64,000 nt of DNA from Paludibacteraceae bacterium (GTDB lineage: Bacteria; Bacteroidota; Bacteroidia; Bacteroidales; Paludibacteraceae): positions 186,001 through 250,000 of the forward strand of contig JARLGW010000005.1 of assembly GCA_031292565.1 (NCBI GenBank). The letters run 5' to 3'. Made by a program: the position numbers and the translations under genes. The notes beneath the pieces were generated by a model. The model was given only the letters and a program-made list of their open reading frames with translations, was not told the DNA's origin and did no database searches. Positions 51,123 through 59,642 of this stretch are shown piece after piece (the first letter of the stretch is position 1; the number at the start of each line of letters is the position of its first letter).

Positions 51123-52265
51123 ATGAATAGAAAACTACACATAATAGACACCACCCTCAGGGATGGCGAACAAGCCCCGGGGGTGGTATTCGGTTTGGAG
51201 GACAAACTGAAAATTGCCACCCTGCTGGATCAGGCCAAGATTCCCGAATTGGAAATTGGCACACCTATTATGGGTAAACAGGAACGTGAAGAAATGCGTG
51301 TGCTTATCTCGCACGGATTTAATTTTAAAACGTTGGCATGGTGCAGAGCCACACACGAGGATATTGATGCAGCGGAGGAAACCGGATGTTATGGCATAAG
51401 TATTTCCTTTCCCGTTTCCAATATTCAGATAAAAGCGATGGGCAAAAACCGGGCATGGGTATTATCACGTCTGAAGCAAATATTAAGTTATGCTCAAGAC
51501 CGATTTTCCTTTATAGCCGTAGGTGCCCAAGATGCTTCCAGAGCAGAGCTCTCTTTCTTGTTCGATTTTATAGAGCAAGCGCAAGTAGTAGGTGCGCAGC
51601 GGGTAAGGATTGCCGACACAGTCGGCATCCTCAACCCGTTTTCAACCACGGAATTATTTCAACATATAAAGAAATATTGCCCGGATATGTCACTTTGCTT
51701 TCACGGGCACAACGACCTGGGTATGGCCACGGCCAATACCATTGCAGCTTTCAATGCCGGAGCCGATGCCGTGGACGTTACCATCAACGGGCTAGGCGAA
51801 AGAGCTGGAAATGCAGCCTTGGAAGAAGTGGTTATGGCGTTGGATCTTAGTATGCGAATACCAACAACCATAAAAACCGAATTGCTTTGCAAAATGTCTT
51901 CCACGGTTGAAGCTCTATCAGGAAGAAAATTACAGGAGAGTAAGCCTATAACCGGACATGCCGTGTTGATCCATAAATCCGGTATACACACCAACAGCTT
52001 GATAAACGACAGGAAGTCCTATCAAATTATTGAAGCAAAAAAAATAGGTACCAAAGAGCATGAATTTGTATTTGGTAAGCATAGCGGTAAAGCTTCGATT
52101 GTTAACTTCTTTCAAAAAAGAGGATTAAAGATCAATGAAAATCAATGTGAATGGATATTAGGCTACGTAAAACAATATGCCAATATCTTTAAGCGGGAAA
52201 TAATTGATGACGAATTAATGCGACTTTATCTGCATATATCCAAAAGCCCCCATGATTCAGTTTAA
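51123..52265 (+). CDS. nifV: Homocitrate synthase
   Basis: 380 residues, DRE-TIM metallolyase: IIDTTLRDGEQAPGVVF at the start, FHGHNDLGMATANTIAAF with metal-binding His, and GLGERAGNAALEEVVMAL. It condenses acetyl-CoA and 2-oxoglutarate to R-homocitrate, the organic ligand of the FeFe and FeMo cofactors. Its length and motifs fit NifV better than LeuA or Aksa-type lysine enzymes, and it closes the anf operon. Confidence 0.93.
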   Translation: MNRKLHIIDTTLRDGEQAPGVVFGLEDKLKIATLLDQAKIPELEIGTPIMGKQEREEMRVLISHGFNFKTLAWCRATHEDIDAAEETGCYGISISFPVSNIQIKAMGKNRAWVLSRLKQILSYAQDRFSFIAVGAQDASRAELSFLFDFIEQAQVVGAQRVRIADTVGILNPFSTTELFQHIKKYCPDMSLCFHGHNDLGMATANTIAAFNAGADAVDVTINGLGERAGNAALEEVVMALDLSMRIPTTIKTELLCKMSSTVEALSGRKLQESKPITGHAVLIHKSGIHTNSLINDRKSYQIIEAKKIGTKEHEFVFGKHSGKASIVNFFQKRGLKINENQCEWILGYVKQYANIFKREIIDDELMRLYLHISKSPHDSV

Positions 52266-52292
52266 ATAGTCGCGATGTGAATCGAGACAGTG

Positions 52293-52329
52293 AAACGAGC
52301 CTTGAATAGCGATTCAGAGGCTCGTTTTT
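52293..52329 (+). terminator. nifV (anf operon) terminator
   Basis: AACGAGCCT (52294-52302) pairs with AGGCTCGTT (52318-52326), followed by TTTAATTTTG. Confidence 0.75.
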
Positions 52330-52375
52330 AATTTTGTTGCTAGATATATGAAATCTACATTACAAACTTCGAGAC

Positions 52376-52411
52376 AAAAAAAGGCTGAACTTAATTAAGT
52401 TCAGCCTTTTT
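52376..52411 (-). terminator. Perfect palindrome terminator next to tRNA remnant
   Basis: AAAAAGGCTGAACTTAA and its exact complement form a perfect palindrome (52376-52411) with T-runs both ways. On the minus strand it directly follows the tRNA-3'-end-like sequence, as the original terminator of that tRNA. Confidence 0.7.
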
Positions 52412-52415
52412 AAAT

Positions 52416-52433
52416 TGTTGTCCTGCTAGGACT
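52416..52433 (-). other. Attachment site: tRNA 3'-end remnant (attL)
   Basis: Minus strand AGTCCTAGCAGGACAACA reads as the 3' half of a T-stem, an acceptor strand and discriminator base of a tRNA (possibly a Gln-type), but the T-loop and the rest are absent on the element side. An integrase gene begins 200 bp away. The intact tRNA would be at the other end of the element, outside the window. Confidence 0.5.
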
Positions 52434-52563
52434 GTCCAAATGCAATTATGACACTTCCTGAAAGCCTTATAAATATCAGGTATTTTTATTATAGTTAAAT
52501 GAATACAAGGACTTTGCAAATATAAAAACAATTGCATGAAGTTGTAATAAATTGCAAAGAATC

Positions 52564-52599
52564 TTGTATTTGTTGTGCAAATTATTTATATTTGCACAA
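52564..52599 (+). promoter_or_regulatory. Integrase promoter with embedded operator
   Basis: TTG (52564-52566), 20-nt spacer, TATATTTG (52587-52594) form a Bacteroidota promoter. A dyad with 9-bp arms, TTGTGCAAA (52573-52581) and TTTGCACAA (52591-52599), overlaps the -7 box, suiting autorepression by an element-encoded factor. Confidence 0.65.
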
Positions 52600-52630
52600 C
52601 CATTATTGATATTATAATAATTATTCTACC

Positions 52631-53899
52631 ATGCCAACGGTTAAAGCATTTATTAGAACAACCGCAAAAAACCTTAACGATGTTAATGTCCGCTTTAGAT
52701 ACACAGACGGGCGCACTGTTCAATTATTTCATAAGAGCGAGATACTTGTGCGGCCTGATACGTTTGATGTTGAAAAAGGTTGCATAAAGGCCAGAGTTGT
52801 TTTTGATAACAAAAGACGAAAACAGATTGATAAGAGTATTAGCGACCGCAAAGAATTAATCAAAGAAATGTGTATAGGAGTTGCCGATAAAAGCGTTCTA
52901 ACTTCAAAATGGTTAGATGAGACTATTGATAAAAAACTTCACCCGGAAAAATATGAGGTTGAACCGGAAATAAAAACCCTTTTTCAATTTGTTGATAAAT
53001 TCATTCTGCACGCTCCCGAACGAAAAGACAAAGGAACCGGTAGGGCTCTATCCCCAAAAAATATACAGCAATACAATGCGACTAAAAAACGCTTGAAAGA
53101 ATTTGCCCAAGAAATAGGTAAAAGCGATTTCGAGTTTAATGACCTTGACCAGTTATTTTACGATGAATTTGTTTCTTACCTTCAAAAATTAGGGTTTACC
53201 CAGAATAGTGTAGGTAAGCATATAAAAGTATTAAAGTTGATGCTAAATGAAGCCACAATACAAGGCTACAACTTAAGCAGATACTACAATAGTTATCATG
53301 TGTTTAAAGAAGATATTGATACAATTTATTTGGACGAGGCCGAATTGCAGCAATTGAAAGGTTTTGATTTTGCCAACACTCCATACCTTGACCGTGTGCG
53401 GGATTGGTTCTTATTACTTGCCTGGACAGGGTGCCGTTTTTCTGACCTTGAAAAAATAACCAAGACAGATATTAAAGACGGTTTTATAACTTTTCGACAG
53501 CAAAAGACTAATGCCAAAGTAACAATACCCTTGCATCCGGTAGTGGTGGAAATATTAGAGAAATATGATTATCAAATGCCGGTACCAGTTACAAACCAAC
53601 GTTTTAACGAGTACGTCAAAGAGGTTTGCAGGCTTGCCGAGATAAACAGTGTAGAAACAATGACCCGAACCGTTGGGGGTAAACTTATTACGGAAAAATT
53701 CGAGAAATGGGAACATGTTACCAGCCATACAGGGCGGCGTTCCTTCTGTACGAATATGTACAAGCGTGGTTTACCTACTTTAATGATAATGAGTATTAGC
53801 GGGCATACAACGGAAAAATCATTTTTGAAATACATAAAAGTAAAACAAGAAGAACACGCCGAAATGATGGCGAAAAAATGGAAAGAAATTTATAAATAA
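52631..53899 (+). CDS. int: Tyrosine recombinase / integrase
   Basis: 422 residues. N-terminal arm-binding domain (~1-105, Arm-DNA-bind_5 type of Bacteroidota), SAM-like core-binding domain (~110-215) and catalytic domain with Arg in AWTGCRFSDLEKI, HTGRRSFCTNMY (His-x-x-Arg), SGHTTEKSFLKYIK (second His and nucleophile Tyr). All catalytic residues are present, so it should be active. It is the outermost gene of the element beside the attachment site. Confidence 0.95.
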   Translation: MPTVKAFIRTTAKNLNDVNVRFRYTDGRTVQLFHKSEILVRPDTFDVEKGCIKARVVFDNKRRKQIDKSISDRKELIKEMCIGVADKSVLTSKWLDETIDKKLHPEKYEVEPEIKTLFQFVDKFILHAPERKDKGTGRALSPKNIQQYNATKKRLKEFAQEIGKSDFEFNDLDQLFYDEFVSYLQKLGFTQNSVGKHIKVLKLMLNEATIQGYNLSRYYNSYHVFKEDIDTIYLDEAELQQLKGFDFANTPYLDRVRDWFLLLAWTGCRFSDLEKITKTDIKDGFITFRQQKTNAKVTIPLHPVVVEILEKYDYQMPVPVTNQRFNEYVKEVCRLAEINSVETMTRTVGGKLITEKFEKWEHVTSHTGRRSFCTNMYKRGLPTLMIMSISGHTTEKSFLKYIKVKQEEHAEMMAKKWKEIYK

Positions 53900-53913
53900 A
53901 TACCTGAAACGAT

Positions 53914-54165
53914 ATGAGTATAGAAAGCAATAACAAAGAAAACGGAAACGTGCTTATTTCTCCTGAAATATTTCGTGCATTGTTGGAAAAGGACGAGATT
54001 ATTCTAAGACAAACCGAAATGCTTCTAGATGACATGAAAATAATTGATAGGTTGCAGGAAACAATACGGGAGCTGACGACATTACAATTTAACAACGAAA
54101 AGACCACTATCGGTTGCCGTTATGGGGTCGTTGGTAATACTCGTGTCGAAATATTAATTAACTGA
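53914..54165 (+). CDS. Small hypothetical protein after integrase
   Basis: 83 residues, mainly a helical/coiled-coil stretch (residues ~18-62, LLEKDEIILRQTEMLLDDMK) and a short basic tail. No family recognised. It follows int by 14 bp on the same strand and may be a DNA-binding or excision accessory. Confidence 0.5.
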   Translation: MSIESNNKENGNVLISPEIFRALLEKDEIILRQTEMLLDDMKIIDRLQETIRELTTLQFNNEKTTIGCRYGVVGNTRVEILIN

Positions 54166-54278
54166 TTCTCATTAAATAAAAACAGAACTCGTTAAAATGT
54201 TGGAATTAAAGAATAGAAAGAAATTTATAAATTAGATTTGAGGTTGCAATTTGTAACCTCAAACAAATTCAAAATAGC

Positions 54279-54863
54279 ATGGAACTACAACTTATTCAAA
54301 GTAAAATTTATGAAATTAGAGGTCAAAAAGTAATGTTAGACTTTGATTTAGCAGAAATGTACGGGGTTGAAACAAGGGCATTAAAACAAGCGGTTAGACG
54401 TAATATTGAACGTTTTGAGGGTGATGATTTTATGTTTGAACTCACCAGACCTGAGTACGATTGTCTAAGATCACAAAATGTGATCTTAAAAGGTGGCAGA
54501 GGGGAACACTCAAAATATTTGCCTTTCGCCTTTAGCGAATTAGGTGTGGCTATGCTTAGTAGTGTGCTTAACTCAAAAACAGCCATAGAGATAAACAGAA
54601 ACATTATGAGGGCATTTGTAGCTGTTAGGCAGTTAATAACAAACCTGCCTGTGGACAAAGTGGGAGAACTCCAAAAAGAGGTCAGAGAGCTAAAGCAATA
54701 CATGGATGAGGTGATGACCGACCAAAACGATATTAACGAGGATACCCGTATGCAATTAGAGATAATCAATCAATCTTTGGCGGAGTTGCAAACCGACAAG
54801 CGATTAACTGACAAACCACGTAGGCAGGTCGGTTTTCATAGGGATGAGGAAAGAAATTTATAA
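54279..54863 (+). CDS. ORF6N domain protein
   Basis: 194 residues. The N-terminal ORF6N domain is clear: IYEIRGQKVMLDFDLAEMYGVETRALKQAVRRN, FMFELTRPEY, YLPFAFSELGVAMLSSVL. A C-terminal coiled coil follows. ORF6N/KilA-N proteins are DNA-binding antirepressors or regulators of phages and integrative elements. A small dyad GAGGTT/AACCTC (54240-54260) precedes it. Confidence 0.9.
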   Translation: MELQLIQSKIYEIRGQKVMLDFDLAEMYGVETRALKQAVRRNIERFEGDDFMFELTRPEYDCLRSQNVILKGGRGEHSKYLPFAFSELGVAMLSSVLNSKTAIEINRNIMRAFVAVRQLITNLPVDKVGELQKEVRELKQYMDEVMTDQNDINEDTRMQLEIINQSLAELQTDKRLTDKPRRQVGFHRDEERNL

Positions 54864-54873
54864 ATAAGTTACC

Positions 54874-55938
54874 ATGAATATAAGAGAGTTAATAGAAACC
54901 GTGGAAAATTTGGGCGGTATTGGTTCAACAGATAAACGAAATAGAGAGTCAATACATTTTGGAATTAAAAGAGATATTTATAAAATAGTAGCATACAGGC
55001 GAAACGAATGGAATATTGACAGACCCACTACCCTTAATAATATTAAAAAAGGAGTAAAAAATAGACTTGATGAATTAAAAGCGGCTTGCCCGAATGCTTA
55101 TGATGTGCATAGTTGGGACGACCTTGAAAATGAGGAAATTGATTCAGAAACCTTTTTTAAAGAAGCCGAGATTTACAATAAAATGCTTCATTTAGAGGAG
55201 TTTTTAAGTGTGCTTAATGAGCTATCAAAAGACGACTTTGTTAAAAATGACATGGACTTTATTACGGGGGAAATTACTTTGTGTTTTTATCCACAAGGCA
55301 ATAGCGGTTATTTTGAAGTTGAAAAAGATGGGATTAAACGTAATTATTCAATATCAGAATACTATGATTTACATTTGCATAATTGGGAAGTTTTAATTGG
55401 TAGTTTAGATTCTAAAACGGATAAATTAAATGCTATTGCAAATGCTATACTTGAACATCAAAAAGAAAAATACGGAGAGGGAGAACCTGAAATATTAAAA
55501 CATATTGATAAAAATATTGAATATTTAGAAAGTATTCGTGATTATCTCAATACTCACGAATATTCACCATTACATCAAATATTACAGACCACCGACACAG
55601 GAAAACAGATACAAGATGAACAAACCACAATACCACCCAGCACAGGAAAAGGAAAGAAACCGATACCGGACTTTGTCTCCTTATTACAACACGAGAACAA
55701 AGATGTTTTGATGGCTAAGCTCCACACCATTTTGGATAATAGCAGTGCTGGACGTAAAATCGCTAAGGTATTAAAAGCACTGGAGAGTAAAAATATTTTA
55801 GTCAAGCAATCATACAATATACCGATGGTTATTGAAACATTCAATTTGCAATGTACTAAACAGGCAATAAGCAAATACATGGTTGATAAAATGCTCCCAA
55901 TAGAAGAAATACAACAGTTGATTAATATTTTACCATAA
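54874..55938 (+). CDS. Hypothetical protein of integrative element
   Basis: 354 residues, no family recognised. It is acidic and largely helical with a proline/threonine-rich linker (~250-270) dividing an N-terminal ~245-residue part from a C-terminal ~80-residue helical part ending in IEEIQQLINIL that has the look of a small helical DNA-binding domain. It starts 10 bp after the ORF6N gene and ends before a terminator. Confidence 0.7.
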   Translation: MNIRELIETVENLGGIGSTDKRNRESIHFGIKRDIYKIVAYRRNEWNIDRPTTLNNIKKGVKNRLDELKAACPNAYDVHSWDDLENEEIDSETFFKEAEIYNKMLHLEEFLSVLNELSKDDFVKNDMDFITGEITLCFYPQGNSGYFEVEKDGIKRNYSISEYYDLHLHNWEVLIGSLDSKTDKLNAIANAILEHQKEKYGEGEPEILKHIDKNIEYLESIRDYLNTHEYSPLHQILQTTDTGKQIQDEQTTIPPSTGKGKKPIPDFVSLLQHENKDVLMAKLHTILDNSSAGRKIAKVLKALESKNILVKQSYNIPMVIETFNLQCTKQAISKYMVDKMLPIEEIQQLINILP

Positions 55939-55962
55939 ACAATTGATCTTTAATTAATTTAT

Positions 55963-55998
55963 AAATGCAACAGGCAAATAGCTTGTTGCATTTTTTTT
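55963..55998 (+). terminator. Terminator after 54874-55938 gene
   Basis: AAATGCAACA (55963-55972) pairs with TGTTGCATTT, followed by six further T; short outer GC extension. Confidence 0.85.
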
Positions 55999-56005
55999 GT
56001 CTTTT

Positions 56006-56049
56006 AGTTGTCGTTGGTTGTCTTTAGTTGTCGACAACCAACGACAACT
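56006..56049. repeat. 17-bp-arm inverted repeat with GTTGTC iterons
   Basis: AGTTGTCGTTGGTTGTC (56006-56022) is exactly complementary to 56033-56049, 10-nt loop. The unit GTTGTC occurs several times in both orientations. It has no T-run beyond and lies in the control region of the excisionase/replication gene block: likely an operator, replication origin iteron or oriT-like site. Confidence 0.7.
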
Positions 56050-56109
56050 GCAAATAACTGTATATTAACTAATTACATTTTATTTTTGTATTGTCTAAAT
56101 GGTTTATGG

Positions 56110-56157
56110 GTAACGACCGAAGCCGTGAGCGTGGAGTGGCGTTACACATTCCACGCT
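56110..56157 (+). promoter_or_regulatory. Predicted H-type pseudoknot leader
   Basis: Two interleaved perfect stems: GTAACG (56110-56115) with CGTTAC (56140-56145), and AGCGTGGA (56128-56135) with TCCACGCT (56150-56157). Interleaving makes an H-type pseudoknot, 20 nt upstream of the excisionase-like ATG. A role in translational control is inferred. Confidence 0.5.
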
Positions 56158-56176
56158 GACATTAAAACAAAAAAAC

Positions 56177-56473
56177 ATGTTAGTAAAAGAATTAATTAAC
56201 AGCGACCTAAATGTAACTATTGCAGTAAAGAAAAGTGATTTGTTTGATTTGTTCAATGAATTTACGGCACAAAAAACAGCACTCGAAACAGCATTAAAGA
56301 AAAGCGAAACAAACGAGGTGTATTACAGTCCGGCAGAAGTAGCGAAAACCTTACAGGTGGATTTATCAACTCTTTGGCGTTGGGAAAAACAAGGGTATTT
56401 AACTGGTGTACGGGTAGGCGGCAAAAAGCGTTATCGGCAAACTGACCTCAATAAAATTTTGGAGGGGAAATAG
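56177..56473 (+). CDS. Helix-turn-helix protein, excisionase type
   Basis: 98 residues. N-terminal coiled segment, then a MerR-like/HTH_17 domain, YYSPAEVAKTLQVDLSTLWR, WEKQGYLTGVRVGGKKRYRQ, as in excisionases and replication-initiation helpers of Bacteroidota elements. It opens the downstream gene block, below the palindrome and pseudoknot. Confidence 0.85.
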   Translation: MLVKELINSDLNVTIAVKKSDLFDLFNEFTAQKTALETALKKSETNEVYYSPAEVAKTLQVDLSTLWRWEKQGYLTGVRVGGKKRYRQTDLNKILEGK

Positions 56474-56474
56474 T

Positions 56475-56768
56475 ATGAAGACAAAACAAAAGGCGACCGA
56501 AGCCGCCCCTATAAACCATAACAAAGATACCACTTTGTCAATAAAAAACAAAGTTTTAAGTGCATTTTCTACCGGAGCAAAATATACGGCAAAAGAGTTA
56601 AATGTTCGCTTCTTTTTCAATGACAGCCGAAAAGTAATATCCAAGTTACGCCGTGAAGGCCACAATATTGTTGACCGCCGTTTACCGGATGGCCGGAAAG
56701 AATATCAACTGATCCCTGACACTCAATTATCATTATTTGCTGAAGGAGGGGCTTTGTATCATGGCTAA
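56475..56768 (+). CDS. Small winged-helix-like protein
   Basis: 97 residues. IKNKVLSAFSTGAKYTAKEL, DSRKVISKLRREGHNIVDRR and PDGRKEYQLI have the pattern of a small wHTH domain found in phage and mobile-element proteins. One base after the excisionase stop and overlapping the next gene by 8 bp, so co-translated. Confidence 0.72.
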   Translation: MKTKQKATEAAPINHNKDTTLSIKNKVLSAFSTGAKYTAKELNVRFFFNDSRKVISKLRREGHNIVDRRLPDGRKEYQLIPDTQLSLFAEGGALYHG

Positions 56769-57039
56769 AGAAAAGAAAAAGCCCGGAATTATAATTCAGG
56801 AACAACACCGGAAAGCGTGGGAAAGCCTATCCGATGCCAAATGTGGCGAACTTCTGAAAATATTGATTGAATACCAATTCGATGGCGGCGAATTGCCTTC
56901 CGACCTTAGCCCCGATTTAGAAATGGCACTTAATTTTCTTATTCCGGTAGTTGACCAGCAGCGAACGGATTATGAAAACACTTGTGAGGAAAGAAGTAAA
57001 GCAGCTAAAAAGAGATGGGTAAATGGAACCGATGAATAA
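56761..57039 (+). CDS. DUF6291-like protein
   Basis: 92 residues from ATG at 56761. IIIQEQHRKAWESLSDAKCGELLKILIEYQF resembles the DUF6291 segment found beside phage replication genes. A longer TTG at 56737 is less likely. Overlaps the preceding gene by 8 bp. Function unknown. Confidence 0.7.
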   Translation: MAKEKKKPGIIIQEQHRKAWESLSDAKCGELLKILIEYQFDGGELPSDLSPDLEMALNFLIPVVDQQRTDYENTCEERSKAAKKRWVNGTDE

Positions 57040-57154
57040 TATAAAGCTATGCAATTGCATCCAAATGGTACAAATGGATACAAACGATGCTAATAGAATA
57101 AAATAGAACTGAAGTGAATAGAATTGAATAGAAAAATACTTAGGTAGAATTATT

Positions 57155-58042
57155 ATGTGTACATCAAAAAATAAATTTTGTGTTTCGTTATTCGAGAGCT
57201 TTACAGAAATAAAGCCAATATCAACTATCAATATTATTGACTTCTTATTTAATGAGAAATATAAGAATAGAGTAAATGAGGTGCGAAGCTGTAAAGATAA
57301 GGAACAACGAAAAGCCTTAAAATCAAAATTGCCCTGTATAACGCCTTCGGGCGTATTCAGCACCCGGAGCAATGCCGGATTAATTCAGCATAGTGGCCTC
57401 ATCTGTATTGATATTGACGGCCAAGACAATCAACACATTAAGGATTGGAATTTGATTAAGAAAAAGCTATCAACATTTACGGGTTTGTATTATTGTGGTT
57501 TGTCGGTAAGTGGTAACGGTTTATTTTGCCTTATTCGTATAGCAAAACCGGAATATCACGCACGGCATTTCACAGCCTTAAAAGTTGATTTTAAGAAATT
57601 GAATATTAACATTGATGAGGCTTGCAAGGATATTGCTCGTTTACGCTGCATTAGCTTTGATGAAACCCCAATTTACATGCCAATGGCAGGGGCTTACGAA
57701 AAACGTAAGGAAATAGCCCCTAAATGGCTTAAACGCCCCGTTAAATTAAGCTCTAATGCAGACACAACGGAAATACGGGTAAAACGGCTTATTGAAACTA
57801 TTCAAAATAACCATATTGATATTACGGATAGTTATTTTGACTGGTATGCAGTTGGTAGAGCTTTGGCAGCGGAATTTGGAGAAGGCGGGCGGGGTTTGTT
57901 TCACATTGTCAGTCAGCAATCAGTTAAATATGTTCCGGCTGAATGTGATAAGCAATTTGATAAATGCTTAAACACATGCACCCAAACAGGCATAAGTACA
58001 TTTTTTTGGATGTGTAAACAATTTAATTTAACAACAAGATGA
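57155..58042 (+). CDS. VirE-N / BT4734-like protein with PriCT-like end, putative primase
   Basis: 295 residues. N-terminal region with TPSGVFSTRSNAGLIQHSGL, ICIDIDGQDN, YCGLSVSGNGLFCLI fits the BT4734/VirE N-terminal domain, an archaeo-eukaryotic-primase-like fold; IARLRCISFDETPIYMP continues it. The C-terminal ~80 residues (FDWYAVGRALAAEFGEGGRG) match PriCT-2, typical of plasmid and phage primases. The helicase half found in long versions is missing, so it may work with host helicase. Confidence 0.82.
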   Translation: MCTSKNKFCVSLFESFTEIKPISTINIIDFLFNEKYKNRVNEVRSCKDKEQRKALKSKLPCITPSGVFSTRSNAGLIQHSGLICIDIDGQDNQHIKDWNLIKKKLSTFTGLYYCGLSVSGNGLFCLIRIAKPEYHARHFTALKVDFKKLNINIDEACKDIARLRCISFDETPIYMPMAGAYEKRKEIAPKWLKRPVKLSSNADTTEIRVKRLIETIQNNHIDITDSYFDWYAVGRALAAEFGEGGRGLFHIVSQQSVKYVPAECDKQFDKCLNTCTQTGISTFFWMCKQFNLTTR

Positions 58043-58503
58043 ATGATATAAAACAGCTTTTAGAAACCTATCCGAAGCGTAAAACGCCTAAAGCAAAATA
58101 CAACAAACCAAATAGTATAAAGCTATTTGAGCGTGAGTATGACAATTGGTATTACAAGGGTAAGGATGTTCCCTATAAAGTGAAATCCTCTTTTAGAGAT
58201 GACAAAGCGAACGAACTCACCAAATTGATAGTTGCTTACTGCAAAGTACATGGCTATTTTGCTGCACGAGTAAACAGTACAGGTACATACAGCGCAAAGC
58301 TTGGCAAGTACATTCATTCCGGTGCAAGGGCTGGTATGGCCGACGTTACGGCTGTAATTAATGGCAAACATGTAAGCATTGAAATTAAAGCAGGACACGA
58401 CCGCCCACGCCCCGAACAATTGAAAGTACAAAACGAAGTAGAGGCTGCCGGAGGTCGATACCTTTTTGTACACTCATTTGATGACTTTTTAAGCAAGCTT
58501 TAA
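58039..58503 (+). CDS. VRR-NUC nuclease
   Basis: 154 residues. The VRR-NUC (PD-(D/E)XK) core is in the C-terminal half: SGARAGMADVTAVINGKHVS, then IEIKAG (catalytic E-x-K) and EQLKVQNEVEAAGGRYLFV. Such small proteins are Holliday-junction or structure-specific nucleases of phages. ATGA overlap with the primase-like gene shows coupling. Confidence 0.88.
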   Translation: MNDIKQLLETYPKRKTPKAKYNKPNSIKLFEREYDNWYYKGKDVPYKVKSSFRDDKANELTKLIVAYCKVHGYFAARVNSTGTYSAKLGKYIHSGARAGMADVTAVINGKHVSIEIKAGHDRPRPEQLKVQNEVEAAGGRYLFVHSFDDFLSKL

Positions 58504-58514
58504 AATAATAAGAT

Positions 58515-58889
58515 ATGTACAACAAAAATAATTTGTATTCCGAAGCCAAAGAAATAGCGAAAAACAATTCTGTTTATTTCATTGAGGATATTGTTGGGCT
58601 TTTGCCGTGTTCAAAAACAACGTTTTATGAATATTTTCCGGTGGATTCTAACGAATTGAACGACTTAAAAGAAATTTTAGAGAGAAATAAAATAAAGACA
58701 AAAGCAGAAATCAGGGGAAAGCTTTTGCGTTCTGAAAAAGCAGGTGAGTTGCTAGCACTCTATAAATTAATAGGTACACCCGAAGAACGAAAAGCATTGA
58801 GCCAAAGCTACACGGAGCCAACCGGAAAGGACGTGGAAACCGTTCACGAACAAACTATTAAATACGGAGACATAGAAATTCCAATTTGA
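58515..58889 (+). CDS. Small-terminase-like / phage HTH protein
   Basis: 124 residues; LPCSKTTFYEYFPVDSNELN has the Tc-like HTH typical of phage small-terminase-like proteins, followed by KTKAEIRGKLLRSEKAGELLALYKLIGTPEERKALSQSY. Related proteins lie beside terminase genes in Bacteroidota phages. Here no large subunit follows. Confidence 0.65.
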   Translation: MYNKNNLYSEAKEIAKNNSVYFIEDIVGLLPCSKTTFYEYFPVDSNELNDLKEILERNKIKTKAEIRGKLLRSEKAGELLALYKLIGTPEERKALSQSYTEPTGKDVETVHEQTIKYGDIEIPI

Positions 58890-58942
58890 TAAATTATAGA
58901 GGACAAAAAACAAAATTTTAATCTAAAATAGAATAAAATAGA

Positions 58943-59242
58943 ATGAAGCTAAAAGGAATGCCTAAAACAGGCGGAAGGGTAAAAGGAACTCAAAATAAAA
59001 CTACCACAGAATTAAAAGAAATAATCAATTCTTTTGTATCTAATAACTTAGAAAACTTGCAATCTGATTTTGACAGACTGATGCCGGCTAAAAGATTTGA
59101 GGTACTAGATAAAATGTTGAGATATGTGTTGCCAAACAAAGTAGAACAAACCGGGGAAAATGGTAAAGAATTATTTTCCGATTTATCGGATGAGGAAATT
59201 CAAAAGCAATACGAAGAAGCAAGGCGAATATTGGACGAATAA
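58943..59242 (+). CDS. Small DUF5681-like protein
   Basis: 99 residues. MKLKGMPKTGGRVKGTQNKTT at the start is the basic GGRxKGxxNK motif common in phage small-terminase-adjacent proteins; IINSFVSNNLENLQSDFDRL and FEVLDKMLRYVLPNK follow. DNA-binding role likely. A 16-bp sequence just after its stop (59255-59270) recurs at 60961. Confidence 0.7.
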   Translation: MKLKGMPKTGGRVKGTQNKTTTELKEIINSFVSNNLENLQSDFDRLMPAKRFEVLDKMLRYVLPNKVEQTGENGKELFSDLSDEEIQKQYEEARRILDE

Positions 59243-59387
59243 CCACCGCTTTATTGAAATTGAAATCTAACAACAATAAAATATAATAATCTTGTTTTTT
59301 TAAGAATAATAGACATTAAAAATTAAGGAAATATAATTTTCATATATTATTTAATTTTACTATCTTTATAGAAATAAACTACTTATT

Positions 59388-59642
59388 ATGAGTGATATAA
59401 TAGGACATAACGAACCGATAACAAAAATAACTTGTAATTCTTGTAAGCATTTTGATAAAAAGAAAATGGATTTTATCTGTGATGCTTTCCCGATTCGCAT
59501 TCCTAAGGAAATTCTTAGCGGGCACAATATGCACACAGAGCCATTACCCAATCAGAAGAATGACATTGTGTTTGAACCGGTAGAAAATCCAAAATGGATG
59601 ACACCGGAGTACATCAAAAAGCATACGGATGAAATCAAATAA
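59388..59642 (+). CDS. Small Cys-containing protein preceding the hydrolase
   Basis: 84 residues. ITCNSCKHFDKKKMDFICDAFP has a CxxC...C pattern that may bind zinc; the C-terminus PKWMTPEYIKKHTDEIK is basic. Overlaps the ADP-ribosylglycohydrolase gene by 14 bp, so the two are probably co-translated partners. No family named. Confidence 0.75.
   Translation: MSDIIGHNEPITKITCNSCKHFDKKKMDFICDAFPIRIPKEILSGHNMHTEPLPNQKNDIVFEPVENPKWMTPEYIKKHTDEIK

Noticed and set aside
52416-52433. Complete tRNA gene
   Set aside because: Only the 3' ~18 nt resemble a tRNA; no T-loop, anticodon or D-arm follows on the minus strand.
56008-56199. 63-codon plus-strand ORF
   Set aside because: It runs through the 17-bp palindrome and pseudoknot and overlaps the excisionase start; no start context or family.
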